From CAZDCD01 sp964503885 (GTDB lineage Bacteria; Bacteroidota; Bacteroidia; Bacteroidales; UBA10428), in NCBI GenBank assembly GCA_964503885.1, contig CAZDCD010000003.1, forward strand, positions 182,763 through 246,762: a DNA stretch of 64,000 bases, given 5' to 3'. Position 1 is the first letter of the stretch. Each line of letters begins with the position of its first letter. The notes under the pieces were generated by a model that was given only the letters and a program-made list of their open reading frames with translations, was not told the DNA's origin and did no database searches. The position numbers and the translations under genes are program-made. Below, piece by piece: positions 54,287-63,181 of the stretch.

Positions 54287-55384
54287 ATGAGAAGAAATAT
54301 TTATATAATCGCTTTTGTTCTCGCCCTGTTCTCTCTCAGTGCATGTGAGAAAGACGAAACGAAAGCCTATTTGAGCGGGAATCCGGCAGGTTCATCGTTA
54401 CAAACAGTACCAGCCTTTGCCGATTTCACGCTCGATCATGCAGATGATACGCTTCTGTTTTCCTGGACTGCGGCAGATTTCGGTTTTCAGGCTTCAATAA
54501 CCTATACCCTTCAAATTGATTCCGTCACAAAGAACTTTTCAGGTCCGGTGGATATCCTTACTGTTGATTCTCTATCCGCCACAATTTCTGTCGCGGACTT
54601 TAACAAAAAGCTGCTTGATGCAGGATACGAGGAATATGACACCGATCATTCATTTGAATTGCGTGTAAAAGCCACGGTAAGCACCGAGGTTGCCCCTGCC
54701 TATTCAACTGCAGAAGCGATTACTGTGGCTCCCTATGCCACAATATTTCCACCGATCTATATGTGCGGTGCTGCAACCGGGGGATGGGACTGGACCAAAG
54801 GTGTGGAAATGCGCAGCACAGCGCCGAGTGTTTACAATACCATTGCCTATTTCATCAGTGGTGAAGGTTTCCGGTTTTTCGCCCAACCCGACTGGAGTCC
54901 GACCTCCTACAATTATCCATACTTCAGTGGAGGTTCTGTGGATGCAAATCTCGAAGATGCAGGAGACGGAGATAATAATTTCAAGGTTGTGGGCGCCACA
55001 GGGTATTACGACATTACAGTGGATCTGAAGAATAAAACTATAGAAATGGTTGAAGTGGATGAACCGGTATTGTATATGACTGGTGCCGCCCTGGGCGGAT
55101 GGGACTGGACCACCAATTATGTTCAGCTGACGTGGATCAGCAATGGTATGTTTGAGGCCACAACGGAATTTATCAGCGGTGAGGCTTTCCGGTTCTTTGC
55201 CCAGGCCGATTGGAGCCCGACTTCATACAATTACCCGTTTTTTGCCACTGACGGCTCTGTTGACCCGTTATTTGAAGATGCGGGCGACAGTGACCAAAAC
55301 TTCAAATTTACCGGAACAACCGGTGATTATACCATTGAGGTGAATATGCTTGATCTTATCATAACCATGACACCGGCTAAATAA
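54287..55384 (+). CDS. SusE/SusF-type outer membrane starch-binding lipoprotein with two tandem modules
   Basis: A 365-residue lipoprotein with lipobox LFSLSACEKDE (Cys20). An N-terminal SusE-type immunoglobulin-like domain (about 38-150) is followed by two tandem ~100-residue modules (about 157-256 and 261-360) that resemble the starch-binding modules of SusE and SusF. The modules are closely related: GGWDWT, FRFFAQ and DWSPTSYNYP recur in both. These tryptophans are likely glycan contacts. SusE proteins retain malto-oligosaccharides at the cell surface. It lies 73 bases after susD. Confidence 0.9.
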   Translation: MRRNIYIIAFVLALFSLSACEKDETKAYLSGNPAGSSLQTVPAFADFTLDHADDTLLFSWTAADFGFQASITYTLQIDSVTKNFSGPVDILTVDSLSATISVADFNKKLLDAGYEEYDTDHSFELRVKATVSTEVAPAYSTAEAITVAPYATIFPPIYMCGAATGGWDWTKGVEMRSTAPSVYNTIAYFISGEGFRFFAQPDWSPTSYNYPYFSGGSVDANLEDAGDGDNNFKVVGATGYYDITVDLKNKTIEMVEVDEPVLYMTGAALGGWDWTTNYVQLTWISNGMFEATTEFISGEAFRFFAQADWSPTSYNYPFFATDGSVDPLFEDAGDSDQNFKFTGTTGDYTIEVNMLDLIITMTPAK

Positions 55385-55400
55385 AGATCCGGACATAGAT

Positions 55401-55430
55401 AGAAAGCCCACAAAATGCGGGCTTTCTTTT
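55401..55430 (+). terminator. Hairpin terminator or attenuator between susE and the GH13 gene
   Basis: AGAAAGCCC (55401-55409) pairs with GGGCTTTCT (55419-55427), followed by T residues, 17 bases after the susE stop. The GH13 gene follows only 18 bases downstream, so it may act as a partial terminator that lowers GH13 expression relative to susCDE. Confidence 0.7.
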
Positions 55431-55447
55431 ATATAAAAGCAGATGAA

Positions 55448-57358
55448 ATGATACCAAAGACGTTAAAGATATGCCTGCTTTTTGCAGGTTTCCTGATAAG
55501 TGTAAATTTTGGAACACCTTTAAAAACAGGCACATCCGGATCATTGCCGGACGATCTTTCCCATGTTCCGGAATGGTCAAAAAATGCCATCTGGTACCAG
55601 ATATTCCCGGAACGTTTCAGAAACGGAGATTCCTCAAACGATCCCACACCTAAGGACATGTACGGAACGTATCCCGATTCAATTCCGGGTAGCTGGTCAA
55701 TAACCCCGTGGGGCAGCGACTGGTATAAACCTGATGATTATTTTTTCCGGTCAAATTTAGCCAATATGTGGGATAACCTGCAACTCCGGCGATACGGAGG
55801 TGATCTGCAAGGTGTTATCGATGAGATGGATTACCTGGTAACGTTGGGAATAAATGCGATCTATTTCAATCCGCTGAACGACTCGCCTTCGCTGCACAAA
55901 TACGATGCCAGAATCTGGCGGCATATCGACAGGAATTTCGGTCCGGATCCCGAAAGAGACATCGCAATTGTTGCATCGGAGGACCCGGTAAACCCTGTTA
56001 CCTGGAAATGGACCACAGCCGACAGTCTTTTTCTTAAGCTTATCGGAATTTGTCATGAAAAGGGTATCAGGATCATCTTGGATTATTCGTTTAACCATAC
56101 CGGTAAAGAATTCTGGGCTTTCAAAGATGTAAAGGCCAAAGGGCTGAAATCGGAATTTTCTGACTGGTACGAAATTGAACGGTTTGACGACCCGGCTACA
56201 CCTGAAAATGAGTTTGAATACCTTGGATGGGCTGGCATACCAACTATGCCGGAACTGAAAAAGGACATCATCGGCGACTGTCGGGAAATGCCCTTTGAAG
56301 GAAACCTGCACAGCCAGTCTGCAAAAAACCATATTTTCAATATCGCCAGACGATGGCTGGACCCGAATGGCGACGGAAATCCGGACGACGGTATCGATGG
56401 ATTCCGGCTTGATGTGGCTGCTGAAGTTCCTATGGGTTTCTGGCGCGAATTCCGGAAGGAAGTCAGAGCAGTGAATCCCGACGCTTACCTTGTCGGCGAG
56501 ATATGGTGGAAAACCTGGCCCGATGAGCTGATGTCCCCGAATAGTTTCCTTCAGGGCGATCAGTTCGATGCCATTATGAACTACCGCTGGTACAGACCCG
56601 TAAGGCATTTTTTTGCCTATGCTCCTGATAGTATGAAGGTGAGTGCATTTGTTTCAGAATTAAAAAACAAACTATGCGGCATAGATGTGAACAGACAGGA
56701 GGCAATGATGAACCTGGTGGCGAGCCACGACGCACCAAGGGTTTCCACATCATTATACAATAAAAACAAGTATAAGTACAGGGATAAACCTTATGACAAC
56801 CTGAATTATAAAATTGACAAACCTGATGAAGTAACAAGAGACATCCAGAAAATGCTGCTGGTCCACCAGTATACCTATATCGGTACACCACATATCTGGT
56901 ATGGCGATGAGGTGGGTATGTGGGGTGCAGACGATCCTGATACACGCAAACCCATGATCTGGCCAGATATTATATATGAGGATGAAACCCACCATCCGTT
57001 CGGGTTAAAAAGGAAAGCAGATAAAGTAGTACAGGATACTGCCCTGCTGCACTTTTATAAAAAACTCATTTTGATCCGGAAATCAAATCCGGCATTGATA
57101 TATGGAGATATCACCTTTTCGGTTGTTGATGATAAGAACAACATTCTGGCTTATAACAGAAAATACAAAAATACCGAGGTGGTAGCCGTCTTTAACCATT
57201 CACAAAAAGAACGGATGATTGAAATCCCTGTTACCCGGAATGGAAAATATCAGAACGCCATTCATCCGGAAATGACCTTCACGGCAAAAAAAGGTATGGT
57301 AAAAGTAAATCTGGAAGCGATGACGGCAGATATATTGATCTGTAAAACAATAAATTAG
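55448..57358 (+). CDS. Exported GH13 alpha-amylase/neopullulanase-like enzyme
   Basis: The ATG at 55448 gives 636 residues with a signal segment (LKICLLFAGFLISVNFGT). The earlier in-frame ATG at 55415 lies inside the terminator hairpin and is rejected. Catalytic motifs are complete: DYSFNH (212-217), GFRLDVAAE with nucleophile Asp322, VGEIWW with Glu351 and ASHDAPRVS with Asp428. The segment DPNGDGNPDDGIDG just before the nucleophile motif is Asp/Gly-rich, as in neopullulanase-like GH13 enzymes. No lipobox was seen, so a periplasmic or secreted location is more likely than a surface lipoprotein like SusG. Confidence 0.92.
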   Translation: MIPKTLKICLLFAGFLISVNFGTPLKTGTSGSLPDDLSHVPEWSKNAIWYQIFPERFRNGDSSNDPTPKDMYGTYPDSIPGSWSITPWGSDWYKPDDYFFRSNLANMWDNLQLRRYGGDLQGVIDEMDYLVTLGINAIYFNPLNDSPSLHKYDARIWRHIDRNFGPDPERDIAIVASEDPVNPVTWKWTTADSLFLKLIGICHEKGIRIILDYSFNHTGKEFWAFKDVKAKGLKSEFSDWYEIERFDDPATPENEFEYLGWAGIPTMPELKKDIIGDCREMPFEGNLHSQSAKNHIFNIARRWLDPNGDGNPDDGIDGFRLDVAAEVPMGFWREFRKEVRAVNPDAYLVGEIWWKTWPDELMSPNSFLQGDQFDAIMNYRWYRPVRHFFAYAPDSMKVSAFVSELKNKLCGIDVNRQEAMMNLVASHDAPRVSTSLYNKNKYKYRDKPYDNLNYKIDKPDEVTRDIQKMLLVHQYTYIGTPHIWYGDEVGMWGADDPDTRKPMIWPDIIYEDETHHPFGLKRKADKVVQDTALLHFYKKLILIRKSNPALIYGDITFSVVDDKNNILAYNRKYKNTEVVAVFNHSQKERMIEIPVTRNGKYQNAIHPEMTFTAKKGMVKVNLEAMTADILICKTIN

Positions 57359-57459
57359 TTTTTTCGTCGGACTTCAATGCATCCGCAGGTTTAAAATGAT
57401 AGTCATGGCCCATGGCATAATGAAACTCTCACCACCACGACGTAAGTAAAACCGACAGC

Positions 57460-57999
57460 TTAACGTGGTTCCTCTTCTTCCGCCTGTTTAAATCTCAGTG
57501 AAAGCAAGGCAAGCAGATTACTGAATGTTTGCATGGCCGATTCGGTTTCGGGTCCTACTTCCCTGCCCTTTAACCGCATCAGTAAAAGTCCATAAAGCCC
57601 GTCAAGACATGTTTCCATGTCATTGACCTCAGGATCGGGCAACCTGCTTTTGAGTTCCAGGATATTGGGTTTTGCCTGCCGGTAAAAATTAAGGTACTGT
57701 CCGTCGTTATTTTCGTGCAATAATCTAAGGTGCAGATTATTCATCTGTTCAACAATATGATTTATATACGACAGGTGCCCGTTTTCTTTTATCCCTTCCT
57801 GATGCATCATAACAATAAGGTTGGCATACCAGTTCCTGATCTCCTGCCTGATCCTGTCGGGCTGGTCGAACTGGTTTACGATCTTCTGTTCGATTGCGTT
57901 CATATCAAACCGGTATGCCCTTATAAGATCCTCAATCTGCCACATATAGAGCACATACTCTGCAATATTCGTTTTTCGTTTTTTCTGAGCAACAATCAT
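57460..57999 (-). CDS. DUF4924 family protein
   Basis: A 179-residue, mostly helical cytoplasmic protein with the opening MIVAQKKRKTNIAEYVLYMWQIEDLIRA split across positions 1-28, characteristic of DUF4924, a family restricted to Bacteroidota. Its role is unknown. The ATG overlaps the stop of the S4-domain gene by 4 bases (ATGA), so the two are translationally coupled, which suggests a link to RNA or ribosome function. Confidence 0.85.
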   Translation of the reverse strand: MIVAQKKRKTNIAEYVLYMWQIEDLIRAYRFDMNAIEQKIVNQFDQPDRIRQEIRNWYANLIVMMHQEGIKENGHLSYINHIVEQMNNLHLRLLHENNDGQYLNFYRQAKPNILELKSRLPDPEVNDMETCLDGLYGLLLMRLKGREVGPETESAMQTFSNLLALLSLRFKQAEEEEPR

Positions 58000-58382
58000 T
58001 TGTCCTGAGCATTATCCAAAAGATTATCCAACAATCTGCGTTCTTTTTTTGTAGGCCTCCCCGAACCTTTTTCCCGCCTGGTAAAGAACGAATCGCTGAC
58101 CTTCAGTTTATTGAGTTCCTCAACAGAAGTCATATCCAGAAGGAATTCCGGTACCAGTTTGGCCGGGAGCCTTTTTTCAGCCAGTGCGGTTACCTTGTAG
58201 GTAAAGATCACCGGTAATTTTCTTACCAGAATAATATCGCCTATCCTGGCCTCCCTGGAAGCCTTTGCTTCCATACCATTTACCAGGATTCTGCCTTTTC
58301 TACAGGCTTCAGTAGCCAGGTTCCGGGTTTTGTAAATACGAACCGACCACAGCCATTTATCAATTCTCACCTTATCCGGCAT
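57996..58382 (-). CDS. S4-domain RNA-binding protein, Hsp15-like
   Basis: The ATG at 58382 gives 128 residues (an in-frame start 17 codons earlier is less likely). The S4 domain occupies about residues 4-65 (VRIDKWLWSVRIYKTRNLAT, GRILVNGMEAKASREARIGD). The basic C-terminus ends RRLLDNLLDNAQDK. Hsp15 binds free 50S subunits carrying nascent chains and helps recycle stalled ribosomes. The family fit is good; the function is inferred by homology. It lies between a histidine kinase and DUF4924. Confidence 0.87.
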   Translation of the reverse strand: MPDKVRIDKWLWSVRIYKTRNLATEACRKGRILVNGMEAKASREARIGDIILVRKLPVIFTYKVTALAEKRLPAKLVPEFLLDMTSVEELNKLKVSDSFFTRREKGSGRPTKKERRLLDNLLDNAQDK

Positions 58383-58437
58383 GGAAACACGTTTTAGGCA
58401 AAAATAACCATTATATGTCAGAGTAACCAGCAATTGA

Positions 58438-59571
58438 TCATTGCTTCAGGCTGAGCTCAATGCAAAAACGGGTTCCCGAACCCTTTTCGGATGTGAAATA
58501 AACCTTCCCTCTAAGGTATTTTTCACCGATCAGCTTAATGCTATATGTTCCCAAACCCCTGTTTGTATCTTTTGTGGAAAACGACCGTTGAAATACCTGT
58601 AATTTTACTTCTTCGGACATAACCTTTTCATTGTGTACCCAGTATACAATCCTGCTGTCCAGCAAATCGCATCCCACCTCAACTTTTCCTCCTTCATCAG
58701 TAGCTTCAAGGGCATTCTTCATCATATTTACCAGAACACGGTTCAGTAAAATGGTATCGACTTCAAACGTGATGTTCACCGCGCTGTTCGAGGTAATAAT
58801 ATTCTTGTTCTTTGACACCTCGTGAAGCATCATCTGAATCACAATGTTTTTGAGATTATCAAGTGATGAAGATGGTTTAGGCTCCGATTCGAGCTCACCG
58901 CTTTCAGCCGCTATAAGCGACCGCTGGGTAAGTATCTCTTCGGTAAGCTCATCGATGATCCTTTCTGCAATACCCAGGTATTCCTTTATTTTTTCAGCAT
59001 CCTGCAGATCTTTCAGGAGATCCAGAAATCCGGAGAGGCTTCCGGCTTTGTTGATGATATCATGAAAGAATATTTTTTCGAGTGCCCTCCGGCGTTTTTC
59101 ATGACTTATATCGCTAAGCGACAGAATAGTGTATTTGTGTTTATTCCAATAAAACGGGTTGGATGTCACAAGGTAGTCAAAAGCCGTTAAATCGTTATTG
59201 ATACCGGACGTGATCCTGCATTCTTTACTTACTTTCGTGCCTGTTTTCTGGCTCTCAAGAACGGCATTTACAGCCCCGCAAATCCTGCAATTCTCAGAGG
59301 TTCCACATCCTCCGGGCTCTTTGTTGCTGTTTATGCAATTTAATGCCTCACCGGGACGCTTGCCCAATATCTGTTCAATAGAAACATCTCCGACAGAATC
59401 CAACAATACCTGGTTTGAATAAATGATCTGCCGCTGTTCATTCAAAATAGCGGCAACATAAGGTAAGGCATTCAATACTTCCCGGATATGGGTTATCGTT
59501 TCAATTTCCTCTTTATCAAGCTTTATCTGCTCCTCTGAAGCTCTCTCCGCAGATGCATATTTCGTATCCAC
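58438..59571 (-). CDS. PAS-domain sensor histidine kinase with cysteine-rich PAS motif
   Basis: A 377-residue kinase without membrane segments. A PAS domain (about residues 30-155) carries a four-cysteine motif: Cys79, Cys89, Cys95 and Cys98 (GGCGTSENCRICGA). The dimerisation/phospho-acceptor region has IFFHDIINKAGSLSGFLDLL with His170 as probable phosphorylation site. The HATPase domain follows (NMMKNALEATDEGGKV, GLGTYSIKLIGEKY). The start is a GTG at 59571, the best choice in a frame lacking ATG. No response regulator is adjacent. The cysteines could bind iron-sulfur, zinc or sense redox state; this is inference. Confidence 0.88.
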   Translation of the reverse strand: MDTKYASAERASEEQIKLDKEEIETITHIREVLNALPYVAAILNEQRQIIYSNQVLLDSVGDVSIEQILGKRPGEALNCINSNKEPGGCGTSENCRICGAVNAVLESQKTGTKVSKECRITSGINNDLTAFDYLVTSNPFYWNKHKYTILSLSDISHEKRRRALEKIFFHDIINKAGSLSGFLDLLKDLQDAEKIKEYLGIAERIIDELTEEILTQRSLIAAESGELESEPKPSSSLDNLKNIVIQMMLHEVSKNKNIITSNSAVNITFEVDTILLNRVLVNMMKNALEATDEGGKVEVGCDLLDSRIVYWVHNEKVMSEEVKLQVFQRSFSTKDTNRGLGTYSIKLIGEKYLRGKVYFTSEKGSGTRFCIELSLKQ

Positions 59572-59775
59572 TATATTTGAAATTAATCGTTCACAATTAA
59601 AATTAACAAAATCTACGCATTATGATTTTGTTTGAGCTTATAACTTCAACATATTAACAGAAAATTAACGTTAAAATAACCGCTTTGTGAAATTTTCATG
59701 AAAAAATGGTTGAATTTTGCACCTAACAGAGGATATTCACGTACAATAAAGCAATTAACAAAAAATTTGATAATC

Positions 59776-60591
59776 ATGAGAATACTAACAAGAAATGCTG
59801 TAAAAATTTCAGCAGTAATTTTGCTGACCTTCTGTCTTTTCGCCGGATGTGAAAAAGATAAAGAAAATAAACTTCAGTTGCCACCTGAATCGGCATTTGT
59901 GATGGACCTGTCGGCCTTTAACGGCGATCAGAAATCTGTTTTGGTCGCATCTGACATCAATACCAGGAACGCATTTGCGATTGCAGCAACTACAGTCGGT
60001 TTCTGGAACCTGATTCTTGCCGGTGTAATGTATGTTCCGACAGTTTCTTACATTAAAGCATTTGACTATCAGCCCGTGCGGCAGGCAAACAACAAATGGC
60101 TGTGGAGCTATACGGTTGATGGCCTGCTTTACACATATACTGCGAAATTATATGGTGAGGTGGTTGGAGACCACATCAACTGGGAAATGTATCTGACAAA
60201 ATCGGGGGTATATGAAGATTTCCTTTGGTATGAAGGAGTCTGCAACACAGAACGGACGGAAGGCACCTGGACATTATATGCTGAAAATCCCGATGTGCAG
60301 ACAAAGGCCATGGATATAGAATGGACGTATAACTGGGAACAGAAAACAGGCAGCCTGAAGTATATCTATGCCCTGCCTGACAACAATGAAGGCAATTATA
60401 TCGAATACGGAATAACAGACAATACCGATTTTAATGCATATTATGACCTTCACAGCATACCGCAGAATACAAGCTGGCATATCCTGTATAATACAACTAC
60501 CGAAGAAGGAAGCATCTCGGTGATTTCTACCGGTGGAACCGAAAAATATTGTTGGGACAGCAATCATGATGATATTGTCTGCCCGGAATAA
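59776..60591 (+). CDS. Lipoprotein of unknown function
   Basis: The ATG at 59776 gives 271 residues with a lipoprotein signal (ISAVILLTFCLFAGCEKDKE); an in-frame ATG at 59698 is 26 codons upstream and unlikely. The mature part is beta-rich, with repeated W/Y residues (NNKWLWSYTVDGLLYTYTAKLYG, WYEGVCNTERTEGTWTLYA) and no recognised catalytic motif. It ends DSNHDDIVCPE. I do not recognise a family. It is divergent from the histidine kinase and followed by a terminator. Confidence 0.75.
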   Translation: MRILTRNAVKISAVILLTFCLFAGCEKDKENKLQLPPESAFVMDLSAFNGDQKSVLVASDINTRNAFAIAATTVGFWNLILAGVMYVPTVSYIKAFDYQPVRQANNKWLWSYTVDGLLYTYTAKLYGEVVGDHINWEMYLTKSGVYEDFLWYEGVCNTERTEGTWTLYAENPDVQTKAMDIEWTYNWEQKTGSLKYIYALPDNNEGNYIEYGITDNTDFNAYYDLHSIPQNTSWHILYNTTTEEGSISVISTGGTEKYCWDSNHDDIVCPE

Positions 60592-60613
60592 TAGGATACA
60601 GACAAGTATTTCA

Positions 60614-60645
60614 AAAAATCCCGGCAATTCACCGGGATTTTTTTT
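60614..60645 (+). terminator. Intrinsic terminator after the lipoprotein gene
   Basis: AAATCCCGG pairs with CCGGGATTT around a short loop, followed by a run of T residues, 23 bases after the stop codon. Confidence 0.88.
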
Positions 60646-60889
60646 ACCAAATGTAAAGGTGAAGCGGGGTTCACCGAGTATAATCAGATAATAAAGGTAT
60701 TTTATACTTTTATTCGAAAATCTTTCCTGGTACCTCGATGAATGCTTGCTTATTCAGCGTCATGGATTGCCAATATTCAGAACAATCCTGGCAGATGGCG
60801 CAGGTTTTGGTTGATGATCGGAGGGGAGTATGGTTCAAACCTTTGCAATACCCAAGCCCCAAATCTTATACCGTATATCGCCGGAAGTC

Positions 60890-61600
60890 CTAATTCGGCA
60901 GTGTAACTTCAAGTCCGATCTGCAAACGTGACAATTCCGGAAAATCATAGCTGTTTTTGAACATATCCGACAGCCTGAAGGTTGTCTTCAGGGCAATCCA
61001 GTTTATTCCGAGCCGTGCATAAACACCGTACTGAAATTGTTCGGGGTATTTCAGCCTGGCATTCTTAACGAAGGTGACTTCTGACAGGTCCACCGGATCA
61101 TTCAACTTGTCCCTGGTGATATGCACGGATCTGAATATCAAGTTCACATAGGCTCCTAAGTCAATGAATTTTCCAATAATGTTCCCCTGTTTACCGATAT
61201 TAATCCTGTTGTAGACTGAAAGACCAAGAGCATTCAACCGGATTTTCTCATTATCATGAATTTCCGCTGTTGGAAAAGCCTTGTCCGCAACCTGCCTGAT
61301 ATTGTACCTTGACGATGAATACCCCAGCTCATACCCTGCAGAATAGAAACCGGCAACTTTGAATTTCTGCCTGAAACCAGTCATAAAAGATCCCGATCTC
61401 AGCAGGTTAATCTCTGCGTCCCCGCTACCGGTTCCGGGTATGTTCACTCCTGTTCCAATGAATAATTGTTTGAATGATTTGGTATTGGGACCACGTATGT
61501 TTTTATAGGCTTTGGTTACATCTTTATCGAGCAAAACCCTCTGCGAATAAAGCATAGGTGACAGAAAGATTAAAATCAGAAGGATCAGTCTTATTTTCAT
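60890..61600 (-). CDS. Exported outer-membrane beta-barrel-like protein
   Basis: A 236-residue protein with a signal peptide (KIRLILLILIFLSPMLYSQ) and a mature part of alternating aromatic and polar residues (FYSAGYELGYSSSRYNIRQ, FQYGVYARLGINWIALKTTF) that ends LQIGLEVTLPN, consistent with a small outer-membrane barrel. It starts only 3 bases after the subtilase gene, so the two are co-expressed. No specific family was recognised. Confidence 0.75.
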   Translation of the reverse strand: MKIRLILLILIFLSPMLYSQRVLLDKDVTKAYKNIRGPNTKSFKQLFIGTGVNIPGTGSGDAEINLLRSGSFMTGFRQKFKVAGFYSAGYELGYSSSRYNIRQVADKAFPTAEIHDNEKIRLNALGLSVYNRINIGKQGNIIGKFIDLGAYVNLIFRSVHITRDKLNDPVDLSEVTFVKNARLKYPEQFQYGVYARLGINWIALKTTFRLSDMFKNSYDFPELSRLQIGLEVTLPN

Positions 61601-61603
61601 TCC

Positions 61604-63181
61604 TTAAAATTTATGTTCAATTGTACATCCCCGGAAATGCACCCGAAGTATTTTCCCGGTCAGGTTGCTGATTTCAGGTATATCCACAACATCCGGTTTT
61701 TCGGCATCAACTACTGAATACCTTTCAAGGACATCATTTGCACCGGCAATATGGTAATACAACAGGTTTTTTGAAGGATCGGCATCCGGCACAGTAGTTT
61801 CATTTACCATGATCCTCAGGGTATCTTCTTCAATATCAAAATGCACTGTATCAACACAAGAAACCGAATCAGTATGCGGGTAAAAGAAATCCGCCTGCGG
61901 TATACCGTAACCGTGAGCATAATCAAAATACGGATAGAGATGCCCCGATTGTTCGATCAGGCTGAAGACTTCCATATTGGTCAGATTGGGATTCATCTGC
62001 ATAATACACGCTGCAAAACCTGTTACCAGCGGAGTTGAAAATGAAGTTCCCTGGGTTTTAACCGCCTTGTCCTTTTTAACTGCAATGACCTCGGCATAAG
62101 CCGATACATTCGGTTTTCTTCGCATATCGGATGTAGGACCATAGGAGCTGAACCTAATATGATAATCGGTATTGGGATCAATGCCTCCCACTGACAGCAC
62201 GCTATCAGCATCGGCAGGAGTACCCATAAACTCCCACCGCCTGTTCCCGTCGTTTCCCATTGCATTCACTACCAGCATCCCTTTACCTGCGGCCAGTTCG
62301 GCCGCCCTGGCAACAAGGCTGGTATGGCCATCCATATCGGTCGGAAAGTATCTCTTGTAGGTATAGCCGAGCGAACTGTTAATAATGTCTGCACCGTTCT
62401 TATCGGCCCATTCAACAGCAGCAAGCCAGTTTTCTTCTTCAGAAAAATGTTCTCCTTTGCGCTCGGTAAGGGCAAGCAGGAATTCAGCTCCCGTGGCAAG
62501 TCCCATCCTGGCATCTCCATGAATGCCGGCGATACAAGATAAAACCATTGTACCATGAGGAATATGGTCATACACAACTTTCTTTTTTCGCACAAAATCA
62601 TATGTTTTAATAATTCTTCCTTCAGCAACCAAGTGCCTGAATTCAGGATATTCATCCACGCCCGGAAATCCACCGTCAAAAACGGCAATACGCACACCCC
62701 TGCCATCTATTCCGTTTGCCTTGAAAATATCTCCGCCCATTCTCTGAAGCTGTTTCCTCATCAGCTCCATTTTATCTTCCGTCAGCCCGGCTTCACCTTC
62801 ATCGCAAAATGCATCATATTTTACGAATTCAACCTGCCTGAGACCTGTAACAAAATCATATCCGGTAAGTGTTTCCAGTTTATCTGGTGGAACTTCAACA
62901 GTCACCGCATTGAGCCACCTGCAAATCGTCAACACTTTACCGGTGATTTTTTCGATATGTGCAATATAATCTGGACTAACCGGATAATCCGATTCAGAGT
63001 ATAGAGGCAGGTTCATTCGAATTCTCCTATCGATGGCTTTTTGGTCGAAGTAAGCAACAGGATTAAATTCCACTCCTTTCTTATCCCTGAAAAATACCCA
63101 GTAGCGTTGCTGTGAAAACACCGCAAGGGCTATCAGGTTAAGAATGGCCATGAACAGAATTGATTTTCTGGCTTTATGCAT
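61604..63181 (-). CDS. Secreted S8-family serine peptidase (subtilase)
   Basis: A 525-residue peptidase with a signal segment (ILFMAILNLIALAVFSQ), an N-terminal pro-region (about 24-140) and a subtilisin-type domain. The catalytic triad is Asp169 (IAVFDGGFPG), His209 (HIPHGTMV) and Ser380 (GTSFSTPLVTG); Asn310 (NAMGNDG) is the oxyanion residue. After the peptidase domain about 90 residues follow (from about 430), probably a beta-rich tail. The end lacks a recognisable type IX sorting domain. It is probably a periplasmic or secreted protease. Confidence 0.92.
   Translation of the reverse strand: MHKARKSILFMAILNLIALAVFSQQRYWVFFRDKKGVEFNPVAYFDQKAIDRRIRMNLPLYSESDYPVSPDYIAHIEKITGKVLTICRWLNAVTVEVPPDKLETLTGYDFVTGLRQVEFVKYDAFCDEGEAGLTEDKMELMRKQLQRMGGDIFKANGIDGRGVRIAVFDGGFPGVDEYPEFRHLVAEGRIIKTYDFVRKKKVVYDHIPHGTMVLSCIAGIHGDARMGLATGAEFLLALTERKGEHFSEEENWLAAVEWADKNGADIINSSLGYTYKRYFPTDMDGHTSLVARAAELAAGKGMLVVNAMGNDGNRRWEFMGTPADADSVLSVGGIDPNTDYHIRFSSYGPTSDMRRKPNVSAYAEVIAVKKDKAVKTQGTSFSTPLVTGFAACIMQMNPNLTNMEVFSLIEQSGHLYPYFDYAHGYGIPQADFFYPHTDSVSCVDTVHFDIEEDTLRIMVNETTVPDADPSKNLLYYHIAGANDVLERYSVVDAEKPDVVDIPEISNLTGKILRVHFRGCTIEHKF

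Noticed and set aside
55415..55447. Upstream in-frame ATG for the GH13 gene after susE
   Set aside because: The codon lies in the loop and stem of the terminator hairpin, and the signal peptide begins properly at the ATG at 55448.
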